Source: a virus. From it: a stretch of DNA of 60,695 nt. The position numbers and the translations under genes are program-made. The stretch's first letter is position 1. Each line of letters starts with the position of its first letter. Of the stretch, positions 44,814-52,765 are shown piece after piece. The stretch spans positions 1 through 60,695 of IMG/VR virus record IMGVR_UViG_3300032047_000012; one strand, given 5' to 3'. The notes beneath the pieces are model-generated. The model worked only from the letters and a program-made list of their open reading frames with translations, did no database searches and was not told the origin of the DNA.

Positions 44814-47780
44814 TCAAACGTTATAAGTTTTCTGCTGACCACCACCAAAGTTGTCAGTCTTGAAATCATCTTTTCTCATTACAGTAACAATTTTCATTGT
44901 GTCTGGTCCTTTTCTCATCTCCAAGGCACAAACCAAATTCAATGCTGGTGTTTTAGCATTTGCTTTATGTCGAATAACAAAGGGTTCGTTATTTGAAATC
45001 TCACCATTTGCATAGTCTTGGATAACTAGTCCTAAACCTCGCTCGGCAGCCTGTAAAATAGCATCTTTTGAAATAGTTTTACCTTTTCCGTGTCGGAAAC
45101 GTCTTTCTTCTCCATGCTTGGAAGGCTCAAGGTCCATATCCTCTACATCAATAACTATTTTCATCTTTCCGACGTTAACAACCTCTTTATCACCGCCTAC
45201 TTTACCATAGGATGATTCATAGAGACTTTCGTCAGTAGTTTGTTTATAGGATGTCTTTGGAAACTCTTTCATAAGCTCAATAAGCTTTCTTGCAGAAGAA
45301 TCAATCATAATAATGTCGATTTCATTCTTTGGGTCGAGTTCACGAAGAGCATACCAGCGATGGTGACCATCAATGATGTGTTCATCATTAGAAGTCATAA
45401 GAGGTTTGCCTTTTGATAGATCAATTTCACCTGCTTTATGTTTTTCAGCCATTGAAAAGACTTTTTCTAAATTAATCTCTCTTTGAACTGGCTTTAAAAC
45501 GCCAACAGGAAAAGAAGCATCAAAACTCTCTATGTTTTGCGATTCCAACCATTGGATAAATTCTGGAACGTCAGTTGATTTGATTTGAGGTAGTTCATTT
45601 CTAGAAATCCCTAAACCATCTTCTAAATCAATAATTCCTCTCTCGGCATTGGCGTCTACTTCACGCATAATCTCTTTTGCAGGAACTTCTTCCTCTACTT
45701 TATTGACGACAGTGGCTTTACCTGTTTTGACATCTACAGAAACCACAGTTTTAGTAACAATCTCGACTTCCGTCGTTGAATTATCACCCCCTTTCGTAAT
45801 GGTATTTGTGTTAGGGGTTTCTTCGTCATCGTCAGGGTCTAAACCACCATCGTCAATAGAGCTAGGACCGCCTAGTTGCCCGTCTGGACCTGGGTTATTG
45901 TCAATTTCAAGTGCTTCATCAATCATTCGCCAAACTTCGCTTAAAACGGCAGTCTCGGCTTTGGGAAATAAGTTAAATTCTTCATCTATTACCTGGCTTA
46001 CGATATCTTCCCAAAGGTCCATAGCAGAAGCGCCAGAAAGAGGGACCATTTTCATAAAAGTCTCAACATCTCGGTTGGCAATAGCGTTTCCAAGAAGAGT
46101 TCCACTTGCACCAGTGTCTGACATCGAGCCATCAACCTGAACTGCCTTAACAGGTAGGTTATTTTTCTCAATAAACCTTCCCATTCTATCAAAGCGAGCA
46201 TCAGAGCCGTCTTTTTCGCCCTTTGAAACAAGAACAGTCGTTCCTTCTGGGAACTCTTTCAACATTTCATAGGAATCTGCGATAGGAGAAGGGTATTTTG
46301 AGATAATAGGAATAATTTTGCCTTTATATCCGTTTTCGTCAATGTATCTATTCCACATTTTCTCTGAAATCTCTGGAAAGACAATAAATAAGCCGCCTTC
46401 TGTCTCTCGCTTGACTGGTTTCTTGGAAATAATAATAAAAACCTTGTCTGCGTCGTAAGAATCAACCATTTCTTTCGCACCGAGGAAGTGTCCTGCGTGT
46501 GGCGGCTTAAATTTACCAGGAAAAAGACCAATTCGCTCACCAGAACTCGCTTCTTCGTTCAAATCTCCGCCTCTTTTACTTTCCCAAGGTAATAATCCCA
46601 TAATTTGGTTGATAGGAGCAAAGGAACCAGTCAATTTGTAAGTTGCTCCGTCAAAAGCGAACACAAAACCTTCCATTGAAGACGAAATCTTGTCTAAACT
46701 CTTGAGTTTCCCAAGACCAGCCTTAAGTTTTTGGATTTTCGTCTCATCACCAGTAGCCTCAATGTCTGAAATAGCCTGTTCAAGCCTATCAGCCATCCTA
46801 ACTACCTCGTCTTTATGAGAAAGAACGAACCGAGACTTCAATCCGTCGAGCATTTCTACTGCAAAGTCGTGAACAATGTCTTCTAGAGGATAAATAATTT
46901 CTTTTTTTACTCTTTTATCGTCTTTAACAAAGTCTCTAACAGCATTTTTAACCTCTGGGTCTTTGATAGTCTTATAAATTTGTGTTGCGGTAACACCCTT
47001 TACGCCAAACATTCTTTGAAGAAGCATCTTTTTAGTAGTTTCTTCTAAATCTGGAAACATTCTTTTAACAAGGGCATCTAATTTAGAGATAATGTATTCC
47101 CCAACAGTAGCACCTTCGCCCACTTGTGAGTCAGCGAGTAGTTTTTTAAGCCTACTAACTGCTGTTGTGAGAGCTTTATCATCCGAAAGAGCCCGAAGAC
47201 GTTCTACTGCTTTCATCTCGACACCAAAAGCACCTTCTTTATCAGACTTTTGAATTTGTTTTAATGCCTTTCCGAGTAAATTAGCTTCGGCTGAAACATC
47301 TCTATCAGTTACTTTGCCTGATTCACGGTCATATTCTCCGTGACCATCTCTGTGGATAATAAAGTTCTTGGAATTGTAGTTAATAATGTTTGGATTATCA
47401 GGGTCCATTACTTCTGCGTTATAAAAAATGTTAGCATCTGGACCGAAGACTTTTATTTTTACGTCATCTGATAGTTGTTGAACTGCATCAACGAATGCTT
47501 CGAAGGCTCCATTGAATGCTTTCTCTAATGTTCCACGACCTGCAAATTTAGCAGCGAGAGCTTCTGCATCCATTCCGCCTTTCTTTACATTACCTACATT
47601 ACGTGCAGCTTTTGCTTTGCCGTCCTTCACAGAATAAGAGACAAATAAGTTTTGACCGTCAAGCTTTTCTCCACCAGTGATTTCACCGTTGGAAGCAGCT
47701 TGCATTATCTTTATCATATCCGTGAATGATAAATCTGGATTGTCATAAAGATGATCTACGTGTCCGCCTAATCCACCCAT
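44814..47780 (-). CDS. Multidomain enzyme: ligase-like, NMNAT-like and ParB/Srx-like domains
   Basis: 988 aa. (1) About 1-400: DNA/RNA ligase-type nucleotidyltransferase; motif I EKLDGQN (nucleophile K39), a motif III-like segment near 130, and motifs IV-V in EGFVFAFDGATYKLTG near 375. (2) About 415-610: adenylyl/cytidylyltransferase fold, FPGKFKPPHAGHFLGAKEM with HxGH at about 427, closing with ASGTLLGNAI. (3) About 700-860: ParB/Srx fold, with DEHIIDGHHRWYAL near 800. (4) About 880-988: a basic tail with KHGEERRFRHG and VIRHKANAK, possibly a BECR-type nuclease fold. Partners and substrate unknown. Predicted to be soluble. Its ATG abuts the stop of the 89-aa gene; AAGAAGG site. Confidence 0.75.
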   Translation of the reverse strand: MGGLGGHVDHLYDNPDLSFTDMIKIMQAASNGEITGGEKLDGQNLFVSYSVKDGKAKAARNVGNVKKGGMDAEALAAKFAGRGTLEKAFNGAFEAFVDAVQQLSDDVKIKVFGPDANIFYNAEVMDPDNPNIINYNSKNFIIHRDGHGEYDRESGKVTDRDVSAEANLLGKALKQIQKSDKEGAFGVEMKAVERLRALSDDKALTTAVSRLKKLLADSQVGEGATVGEYIISKLDALVKRMFPDLEETTKKMLLQRMFGVKGVTATQIYKTIKDPEVKNAVRDFVKDDKRVKKEIIYPLEDIVHDFAVEMLDGLKSRFVLSHKDEVVRMADRLEQAISDIEATGDETKIQKLKAGLGKLKSLDKISSSMEGFVFAFDGATYKLTGSFAPINQIMGLLPWESKRGGDLNEEASSGERIGLFPGKFKPPHAGHFLGAKEMVDSYDADKVFIIISKKPVKRETEGGLFIVFPEISEKMWNRYIDENGYKGKIIPIISKYPSPIADSYEMLKEFPEGTTVLVSKGEKDGSDARFDRMGRFIEKNNLPVKAVQVDGSMSDTGASGTLLGNAIANRDVETFMKMVPLSGASAMDLWEDIVSQVIDEEFNLFPKAETAVLSEVWRMIDEALEIDNNPGPDGQLGGPSSIDDGGLDPDDDEETPNTNTITKGGDNSTTEVEIVTKTVVSVDVKTGKATVVNKVEEEVPAKEIMREVDANAERGIIDLEDGLGISRNELPQIKSTDVPEFIQWLESQNIESFDASFPVGVLKPVQREINLEKVFSMAEKHKAGEIDLSKGKPLMTSNDEHIIDGHHRWYALRELDPKNEIDIIMIDSSARKLIELMKEFPKTSYKQTTDESLYESSYGKVGGDKEVVNVGKMKIVIDVEDMDLEPSKHGEERRFRHGKGKTISKDAILQAAERGLGLVIQDYANGEISNNEPFVIRHKANAKTPALNLVCALEMRKGPDTMKIVTVMRKDDFKTDNFGGGQQKTYNV

Positions 47781-48050
47781 TTACTTATCCTTCTTTCCTT
47801 TTACGTTCTCTTCTAAAACACGAAGCTGCTCTTCTAGCGTTGCGACTCTCTCGTTCGCTCTTCGTAGGTGACTTTTTACTTCTTTTAAATTGTGTCTCGC
47901 CAACTCAATTCTACGTGAGTCTCGGAGTGATTTTGGGTTGAGCGAAGATAAGGCTTCGTCGATAGACTGAACTAAAGACTTCCAGTCAACGAGTTTTTTA
48001 GCACCCTCGCTCATAATGAACCTCTTCGTCATTGTTCTTAAATCTAACAT
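47781..48050 (-). CDS. Small coiled-coil protein, 89 aa
   Basis: ATG with GGAGGG six bases upstream. The C-terminal 50 residues form a heptad-rich coiled coil (RRIELARHNLKEVKSHLRRA, then RVATLEEQLRVLEENVKG). Upstream lies a TATAAATA sequence on the coding strand (about 48088-48095), the classical T4 late-promoter form. Ends one base before the 988-aa enzyme start, so it may be an accessory subunit of that protein. Function unknown. Confidence 0.6.
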   Translation of the reverse strand: MLDLRTMTKRFIMSEGAKKLVDWKSLVQSIDEALSSLNPKSLRDSRRIELARHNLKEVKSHLRRANERVATLEEQLRVLEENVKGKKDK

Positions 48051-48085
48051 AACAGCCCTCCAAAGTCAAGTATAATAGTACTTTA

Positions 48086-48100
48086 TTTATAAAATAACAC
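48086..48100 (-). promoter_or_regulatory. T4-type late promoter candidate TATAAATA
   Basis: Reading the minus strand, GTTATTTTATAAATAAAGTAC occurs 30-45 nt upstream of the 89-aa gene start, in the gap after a terminator. It is the one place where the exact T4 late consensus lies on the coding strand of a gene with free space downstream. Confidence 0.35.
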
Positions 48101-48149
48101 TTATAATTAGTCTTTTGAGGGATAAAGGGAGGATAAAATATAATACAAA

Positions 48150-48180
48150 CAAAAAAGCCCCCACACAAGGTGGAGGCTTA
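48150..48180 (-). terminator. Rho-independent terminator after the zincin gene
   Basis: On the minus strand AGCCTCCACC-TTGT-GTGGGGGCT forms a GC-rich hairpin (arms 48156-48165 and 48170-48178, one bulge), followed by TTTTTTG. It lies 22 nt after the stop of the 527-aa gene and separates it from the 89-aa/988-aa operon. Confidence 0.85.
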
Positions 48181-48201
48181 TTGAGATAAATTATTTATCT
48201 T

Positions 48202-49785
48202 TTATTTTTTGAAGTTCCAAGCCTTCATAAGTCTTTCGTTCAAAAGGGAAGAACGTTTATTGCGAATGCTCTTATTCCAATCTTCTGAAAGAGTTCTTGC
48301 GTCTGTTCTCATTTGAGCATAGAAGTCTTCTTGTGTCTCGGCAATGTCTGGAAGTTCTACGTCGCTTGTGTCAAGATAATCCTGAACATCAGCACCAGTA
48401 TATTCTACTCTGCCTTCTGAATCAGTAACAACGTCGCCAGAACCTAACTCGCCGTAAAGCCAGTCAGCAAGTTCCTCGTTTTCTTCCATTGCTCGAACGT
48501 CAGTTTCGATGTCGCCAGTAAAACGAACACCAGGGATGATGTGCTTCATGTCGCCATATCTGTCTTCTGAAGAAGTAATGTCGTCTTCAATAGCTTCGTT
48601 TGCTTCTTGTTCTTCTTTCTCTTTTCTCATTCGCTCGTCGTAAGCATCTTTCATTGCTTGTCGTCTGCGAAGATCTCTTTGAAAAGCAGATAACTTTTCC
48701 TCGTCTACTTCTTCTTCGGAATCAATAATTGCTTTCTGAAGGTGATCTGGAAGTTCGTCTTTCTGATCGCCTGTAAGTGCTGGATTGTCGTTGTGCTTGT
48801 CTGTGGTTTTTTCTTCCATCGGGCGCTGCCCTGGCATCTTACTATATCCATCAGCGTCAAACCCAGGTTCCACACCTTGCATTTGTGCGAGAACGTCGGT
48901 AACCATGTCATCAATCATTTCGATTCGTTCAACTACAGCAGGATCAATGGACATTTTTGCGATTTGAGAAATTTCAGCACCGATTTTTTCAATCTGTGTA
49001 ATTGTTCTGGACATCTCGTCGCCTTCTGCGACAACCTCTTCTTCCATAGGACAACCACAAGGAGACTCTCCACAGGAGGCACACATGCCTTCCATCATTT
49101 CGTCTTCGTCTTCGTCGGCACCGAACTCATCATCCATATCACGTTGAATGTCTGCGGGAGCGTCTGAAGCCCTGCCTCGTGGGTTATCCTTCAAAAAAGG
49201 AAATTCCTTCTCCAAATCATTCATATAAGGATCATCATCATAATCATCATGATCATCGTATCCCATCTCCTCAAGACGATTCTCTTTAAGAACCTTAGTA
49301 ACCGCCTCCTTTACAATATTTCTTAAATCGCCTTTAGTGCTCATTTGTAATTTCTCCTTAATAAAGCTTTTTCTAACACTCTCATAAATAGTTTGAACTT
49401 TTGGATTTGACTTATAGTTGTCTTCCCAATCCCTAAAGCACATGTTGCCTTGTAGGTAAGCCTCCGCTTCCAAGCCTCGAAGGACTTCATCGGATTGGGC
49501 ATATCCCGGTTTGGTGGGCGCTAGGTTATCCATCTTGCCGTCACAATTTTGACGGTGATGAACTAATTCGTGTGCAATAGATCTTAAAATATCCTTAGGA
49601 TGCCTTCCATCTGTGTAAACGGCAACGTTCATACTTGAGGGATCATAATAAGCAGTCTTACCTAATACGCTAATTGCATTTTCAGGATCGCTGATGAACT
49701 GAATCGTAGCGTCCGTGGAAAATCCAATCCTCTGTTTTGCAAAATTATAAAAATGTGCTAGGAGTTTTTGAAATTCACTTTCCAT
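48202..49785 (-). CDS. Zincin-like protein with acidic C-terminal region, 527 aa
   Basis: Residues 1-147 form a compact metallopeptidase-like domain: AHELVHHRQN with HELVH at 72-76, then YLQGNMCFRDWEDNY. At residue 148 an internal in-frame ATG (49342-49344, MSTKGDL) has its own AAGGAG site and a CTATTTATG motif 39 nt upstream; the C-terminal 380-aa product would start with the helix DLRNIVKEAVTKVLKEN, followed by very acidic sequence with CASCGESPCGC (about 236) and many Glu/Asp runs. Either a fusion of two genes or one gene with two products. Possibly a virion protease or scaffold. Confidence 0.65.
   Translation of the reverse strand: MESEFQKLLAHFYNFAKQRIGFSTDATIQFISDPENAISVLGKTAYYDPSSMNVAVYTDGRHPKDILRSIAHELVHHRQNCDGKMDNLAPTKPGYAQSDEVLRGLEAEAYLQGNMCFRDWEDNYKSNPKVQTIYESVRKSFIKEKLQMSTKGDLRNIVKEAVTKVLKENRLEEMGYDDHDDYDDDPYMNDLEKEFPFLKDNPRGRASDAPADIQRDMDDEFGADEDEDEMMEGMCASCGESPCGCPMEEEVVAEGDEMSRTITQIEKIGAEISQIAKMSIDPAVVERIEMIDDMVTDVLAQMQGVEPGFDADGYSKMPGQRPMEEKTTDKHNDNPALTGDQKDELPDHLQKAIIDSEEEVDEEKLSAFQRDLRRRQAMKDAYDERMRKEKEEQEANEAIEDDITSSEDRYGDMKHIIPGVRFTGDIETDVRAMEENEELADWLYGELGSGDVVTDSEGRVEYTGADVQDYLDTSDVELPDIAETQEDFYAQMRTDARTLSEDWNKSIRNKRSSLLNERLMKAWNFKK
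49344..49393 (-). promoter_or_regulatory. Internal start region (motif plus strong ribosome site)
   Basis: Inside the 527-aa frame, minus strand: ACTATTTATG (49383-49393), then TTTATTAAGGAGAAATTACAA ending at the ATG at 49342-49344. The AAGGAG to ATG spacing is nine bases, better than many true starts in this window. Confidence 0.5.
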
Positions 49786-49786
49786 T

Positions 49787-50131
49787 TTATTTTTTACTTA
49801 TAAGTTTGAGCGCCAAGGTAAGAGCTTGTCTGGCGTCTTTTTTATCATCGAATTGATTAACTAAGAGGGCAATTAATTGAGCCTTCTCTCTAGTATCATT
49901 TATCTTTGACATTAGGGGTGCAAGCTTCTTATCATTTAACATAATTTCAAAAGCGTTCTCGACATCTGTCTTGACGCCTGCGGCTTTAGCAACGCCTCTT
50001 CCCACGCCCACGCCAGTACCAGCAGCGTCAGAACCCGCTCCAGCAGGAGGAGCAGTTTCAGGCTTCTCAGAGAGTGCTTTTTTGACTTCTTCTAAAATGA
50101 TCTTTTTTAACAGTTGTCCAGAAATGTTCAT
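49787..50131 (-). CDS. Small protein with N-terminal targeting-like helix, 114 aa
   Basis: N-terminus ISGQLLKKIILEEVKKALSE is the clearest case of the shared helix motif, followed by a Pro/Ala/Gly-rich linker and a helical domain (about 55-114). The start overlaps the stop of the mini-histone gene as ATGA. The motif could be a capsid-targeting or scaffold-binding signal by analogy with T4 internal proteins; this is inference. No catalytic motif. Confidence 0.6.
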   Translation of the reverse strand: MNISGQLLKKIILEEVKKALSEKPETAPPAGAGSDAAGTGVGVGRGVAKAAGVKTDVENAFEIMLNDKKLAPLMSKINDTREKAQLIALLVNQFDDKKDARQALTLALKLISKK

Positions 50132-50304
50132 TTCTTAATCTCCTCCATAATTATTGCCCTTAACTCTTTAAGAGACTTCATGGCATCAAGAGATACCTTC
50201 CTTAGTCTCCGTCCGGCAGAAGCATTTCCCTTATTACACTTTTCAGCGTCCTCTTGTGCCAGAGTCAAGTCTTTTATGATTTGTTCGAATTTTTCTATAA
50301 TCAT
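50128..50304 (-). CDS. Histone H1-like (Hc1) DNA-binding protein, 58 aa
   Basis: Starts at ATG 50302-50304 with AAAGGAG upstream and the ACTATTTATAG motif 20 nt further up; it is short but fully supported. The sequence has LTLAQEDAEKCNKGNASAG, then RRLRKVSLDAMKSLKELR, the conserved core of the Hc1/HctA-type histone-like family (LTLAQEDA, GN-A-A-G-R-R-R). These proteins bind and compact DNA, and appear in large marine phages. The stop overlaps the next ATG (ATGA). Basic but not Lys-rich enough to be a full nucleoid protein. Probably packaged or used in DNA organisation. Confidence 0.75.
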   Translation of the reverse strand: MIIEKFEQIIKDLTLAQEDAEKCNKGNASAGRRLRKVSLDAMKSLKELRAIIMEEIKK

Positions 50305-50322
50305 GGTTAAGTCTCCTTTCGT

Positions 50323-50333
50323 CTATAAATAGT
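50323..50333 (-). promoter_or_regulatory. Late-promoter-like motif ACTATTTATAG
   Basis: Minus-strand ACTATTTATAG, exact, 18 nt upstream of the mini-histone ATG; the AAAGGAG site follows. Confidence 0.45.
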
Positions 50334-50352
50334 ATTATTTAGAGTAAATATC

Positions 50353-50667
50353 CTAGTTTTCACAAAAAGCGAAACTTAGAAATGATCCGATTATGAGGCT
50401 GTATACAATAAAACAGACAACAGAGCCCCATTGAGAAGTCTTAGAATTTGATGTTTTGTATAAAAAGAAACAACAAGAGCCACCTAATAAAATCTTTAAA
50501 ACGACAAAGCTCATTGGGTGTGTGTATATTAGGGGTATCCAAAGTGGGTTTGCCTCCTGAAGGAGTCTTAACTTTGAGATATAATGGTAGGAAAATAGAG
50601 CATCGGCAATATTGAGAATGAACGTGCCAAGTATGAGTTTTTGAAATATATCTTTATTCTTCTTCAC
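50353..50667 (-). CDS. DUF5658-like membrane protein, 104 aa
   Basis: GTG start (50665-50667) overlapping the previous stop by 14 nt. Three transmembrane helices are visible (about 10-30, 52-70, 80-100). The segment LNIADALFSYHYISKLRLLQ with later EANPLW, then HPMSFVVLKIL, fits the DUF5658 family, whose Asp-Ala and Asn-Pro residues are conserved. Role in phages unknown; in inner-membrane location it could influence host envelope or lysis. Terminal FAFCEN. No ribosome site evident, so coupling is likely. Confidence 0.65.
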   Translation of the reverse strand: MKKNKDIFQKLILGTFILNIADALFSYHYISKLRLLQEANPLWIPLIYTHPMSFVVLKILLGGSCCFFLYKTSNSKTSQWGSVVCFIVYSLIIGSFLSFAFCEN

Positions 50668-50821
50668 CTGCTATGTCGATAATGATGACGCAGCCGCCTT
50701 CCTCATCTTCCTCCTCACGCTCTTCGTAGAGAGGTTGGGGAACAGAAATATAAAGCGGTTCTGGTTCCCACTGCTCTAGGAGTGACTCTTCGGCTGAAAT
50801 AAGAACGTCTATATCATCCAT
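50654..50821 (-). CDS. Acidic small protein, 55 aa
   Basis: The start is taken at MDDIDVLISAEESLL (ATG 50819-50821), with GGAGGAAG directly upstream, rather than at the longer open frame that overlaps the 5'-nucleotidase gene. It overlaps that gene's stop by 8 nt (ATGGATGA). Composition is strongly acidic (EEREEEDEEGG near the end), with an Ile-rich C-terminus. Function unknown; acidic phage proteins of this size can be DNA mimics, but no evidence here. Confidence 0.55.
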   Translation of the reverse strand: MDDIDVLISAEESLLEQWEPEPLYISVPQPLYEEREEEDEEGGCVIIIDIAGEEE

Positions 50822-51395
50822 TAACTTCCTCCAAGAAAGCAAGAGCCTCTTGAGCGTTGTTTTGGAAATGAAAACCCAAGCCTCCATTTTCACGCCAAGG
50901 GCAAATCTTGCTCATAAAGTCATCAAAGAGAACATTACCCTCACCCTCTGTTGTAGCGTGAAGAAACTTTTCGTGCTCAAAGATTACCTCTCTAATATTA
51001 CATAGTCCAAGATTATTTTCTAACCAAATTCGCTTGCCTTCTAGACTTTCTTGGGCTCCTCTTTTATCCATAGGGCTGGTGAGGATAGTAACATTGTAAC
51101 CCTTGATGCCTTCCCACAACTCACGTCCAGCAGGATTCCATTCTAAGTTAGCCCAGAACTCTTTGTCGTTATGAACAACGAGGTACATAAACTCAGAAGC
51201 TTTCTTGCTGCCAGTTGGAGTATACTTTTCTAAGTCACCCTCAACAACATAGTTGCGACCAACTTCTTCTTTGACCTCTTGAGCTAATTGGGCTAGCTCG
51301 GGAGGTGGGTTATTTAAAACCTCGTTAACTCGTGGGACAGCCCCACCGATGAAGTCAACAAGGACTCCATCCATATCACAAAAAACATTTCTCAT
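50814..51395 (-). CDS. 5'(3')-deoxyribonucleotidase-like HAD phosphatase, 193 aa
   Basis: Starts at MRNVFCDMDGVLVDF (51393-51395), with TTAAGGAG upstream. HAD motif I is D7-M-D9-G-V-L-V-D, characteristic of NT5C-type 5' nucleotidases; motif II is ILTSP (about 103) and the late acidic motif is VLFDDFMSK (about 158-166). These enzymes dephosphorylate deoxynucleoside monophosphates, so it likely tunes nucleotide pools during replication, though PNKP-like roles cannot be excluded. A sigma-70-like promoter lies 33 nt upstream of the ATG. Confidence 0.83.
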   Translation of the reverse strand: MRNVFCDMDGVLVDFIGGAVPRVNEVLNNPPPELAQLAQEVKEEVGRNYVVEGDLEKYTPTGSKKASEFMYLVVHNDKEFWANLEWNPAGRELWEGIKGYNVTILTSPMDKRGAQESLEGKRIWLENNLGLCNIREVIFEHEKFLHATTEGEGNVLFDDFMSKICPWRENGGLGFHFQNNAQEALAFLEEVNG

Positions 51396-51427
51396 TGGTT
51401 TCTCCTTAACAACCACGCTACATGTAC

Positions 51428-51456
51428 ACTATAATAGATAGAGCAGTGAAAGTCAA
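51428..51456 (-). promoter_or_regulatory. Sigma-70-like promoter for the 5'-nucleotidase operon
   Basis: Minus strand: TTGACT (51451-51456), 17-nt spacer, TATAGT (51428-51433). Confidence 0.75.
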
Positions 51457-51472
51457 GCATAAACGACATTCA

Positions 51473-51661
51473 TTATGGATTTTTTACCAACTGAACGTCG
51501 TGGGCACGAAACTTACGAGTCTGTCCATTAACCAACACTGTGGCTGTTTTCATTAATTTATTATATTCGACAAGAACACCCTGAATGTTGAAAGGATTTT
51601 CTTCTCTTACATTTGGAAACTGGCTGAACTCACGACAACGAACTAACGCACCGACTTTCAT
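51473..51661 (-). CDS. Small SH3/KOW-like protein, 62 aa
   Basis: AAAGGAG site seven bases before the ATG. The short beta-rich sequence (MKVGALVRCREFSQFP, then IQGVLVEYNKLMKTATVLVN) resembles a small SH3-like barrel with the GVLVEY and ATVLVNG strands. Such folds bind nucleic acid or partner proteins. Preceded by its own TTGACT/TACTAT promoter. Family not certain. Confidence 0.6.
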   Translation of the reverse strand: MKVGALVRCREFSQFPNVREENPFNIQGVLVEYNKLMKTATVLVNGQTRKFRAHDVQLVKNP

Positions 51662-51682
51662 AGGAACTCCTTTACCACCAAC

Positions 51683-51889
51683 TCACAAACTAATAGTAGC
51701 ATAACTTTCTTGAGAAGTCAAGCTATTCACTGTGATTTCTTCTATTTCTTTCCAAGTATTTAATTCATCCACAAGTGACCACTGTGGGGTCTTGAGCCGC
51801 TTACCTGTAAAGGCGCAGACTTCGGAAGGGATATAACCGTTATCTTCGGTCAACTCAACTATCATTTCAAAGAATTCTACCTTTGTCAT
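51683..51889 (-). CDS. Hypothetical protein, 68 aa
   Basis: The start is placed at MTKVEFFEMIVELTE (51887-51889), with GAGGAG upstream, six codons inside the longest frame. Mostly helical and soluble with VCAFTGKRLKTP in the middle. Own promoter TTGACT-17-TATAGT. Function unknown. Confidence 0.55.
   Translation of the reverse strand: MTKVEFFEMIVELTEDNGYIPSEVCAFTGKRLKTPQWSLVDELNTWKEIEEITVNSLTSQESYATISL
51693..51721 (-). promoter_or_regulatory. Sigma-70-like promoter for the 62-aa gene
   Basis: Minus strand: TTGACT (51716-51721), 17 nt, TACTAT (51693-51698); it lies inside the 3' end of the 68-aa gene. Confidence 0.65.
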
Positions 51890-51916
51890 TCCTGTCTCCT
51901 CTCTCAATGCACAATA

Positions 51917-51945
51917 ACTATACTAAAGAGAAGAGCAAAAGTCAA
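51917..51945 (-). promoter_or_regulatory. Sigma-70-like promoter for the 68-aa gene
   Basis: Minus strand: TTGACT (51940-51945), 17 nt, TATAGT (51917-51922). Confidence 0.7.
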
Positions 51946-52175
51946 GAAGATAATAAAATTAAGTTTTGTTTTTTTACGTGGTCTACGTAGAGGACATCTT
52001 TATTATAAGAGACTGGGTGGTTCTTGGTAGGAATCCAAGCAACTCTCCAACAATCTTTTAGGTAGGGATTATCTTTTACTTCTCGGATGGCTATTCCAAG
52101 ACGATAAGCTAAAGGACCAGTTTGTCTATGAACAACTTTATGTTTGACTAACGAGCCTGTCTTTATCAAAGTCAT
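51942..52175 (-). CDS. Small hypothetical protein, 77 aa
   Basis: Starts by ATGA overlap with the DnaQ-type gene stop. Sequence MTLIKTGSLVKHKVVHRQTG, then RLGIAIREVKDNPYLKDCWR, has the spacing of a small beta-barrel (KOW/SH3-like) protein with a WRVAWIP strand. No enzyme motif. Probably part of the DnaQ transcription unit. The next promoter overlaps its last codons. Confidence 0.55.
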   Translation of the reverse strand: MTLIKTGSLVKHKVVHRQTGPLAYRLGIAIREVKDNPYLKDCWRVAWIPTKNHPVSYNKDVLYVDHVKKQNLILLSS

Positions 52176-52765
52176 TTCCTCCGACGTCGCTGATAAGGTT
52201 CTTCAAAAGTAAACATTTCATATTCTTCATTAACATCACGCATGAGTTCATCAAAGACAAGCATTGTTCTTTCACAATCAACGAGCGCCGTGTGAGCCCT
52301 ACCTTGAACGTTTACCTTATAATGTTCTACGAGATAATCCATTCCCGAACGTTGCAGCCAGGATGCCCTTACGAGCCTGTCAGCTATGGACTTTGTGTCA
52401 ATATAAGGAGGAAAGCTTGGAACCTCCAGATCATTGCGAGAACAAATCTCGTGAATAAAATTTAAATCAAAAATAAGGTTCTGTCCGAGCAGGACATCTG
52501 AACCTTCGATAATCTCTCTGACCTCTGGAAGAACTTCTAGGGCATTGGGAGAACCAGCCCATTCTTCAATAGTAAAACCATTTACTTGAAGTGCTCTTTC
52601 CGAAGCCGTGTGAAGTTGTTGTGGGTTTATTTTCTTTTCCCACTTCTTCATTACATAACGATTACCCTCTGCGTCGAGAACATAAGTTATCGCTGCTATC
52701 TGAATAATCTCGTGAATATCAGGGTCAAGCCCTGTCGTTTCTGTATCTATAACTGTTAGTATCAT
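52172..52765 (-). CDS. DnaQ-like 3'-5' exonuclease (DEDDh), 197 aa
   Basis: DEDDh motifs: Exo I VIDTETTGLD (D7, E9), Exo II in GQNLIFDLNFIHEIC (D101 approx.), Exo III GRAHTALVDCERTM with the H-x4-D pair. Length fits the epsilon/RNase T/oligoribonuclease group. It digests single-stranded or 3' ends of DNA or RNA; proofreading, DNA repair or host RNA degradation are possible. The gene overlaps its downstream neighbour by four bases and abuts the ImmA-like gene. Confidence 0.85.
   Translation of the reverse strand: MILTVIDTETTGLDPDIHEIIQIAAITYVLDAEGNRYVMKKWEKKINPQQLHTASERALQVNGFTIEEWAGSPNALEVLPEVREIIEGSDVLLGQNLIFDLNFIHEICSRNDLEVPSFPPYIDTKSIADRLVRASWLQRSGMDYLVEHYKVNVQGRAHTALVDCERTMLVFDELMRDVNEEYEMFTFEEPYQRRRRK

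Noticed and set aside
48061-48075. TTGACT just before the 89-aa gene as a -35 box
   Set aside because: The 17-nt spaced -10 would fall inside the gene and the ribosome site overlaps it; probably chance.
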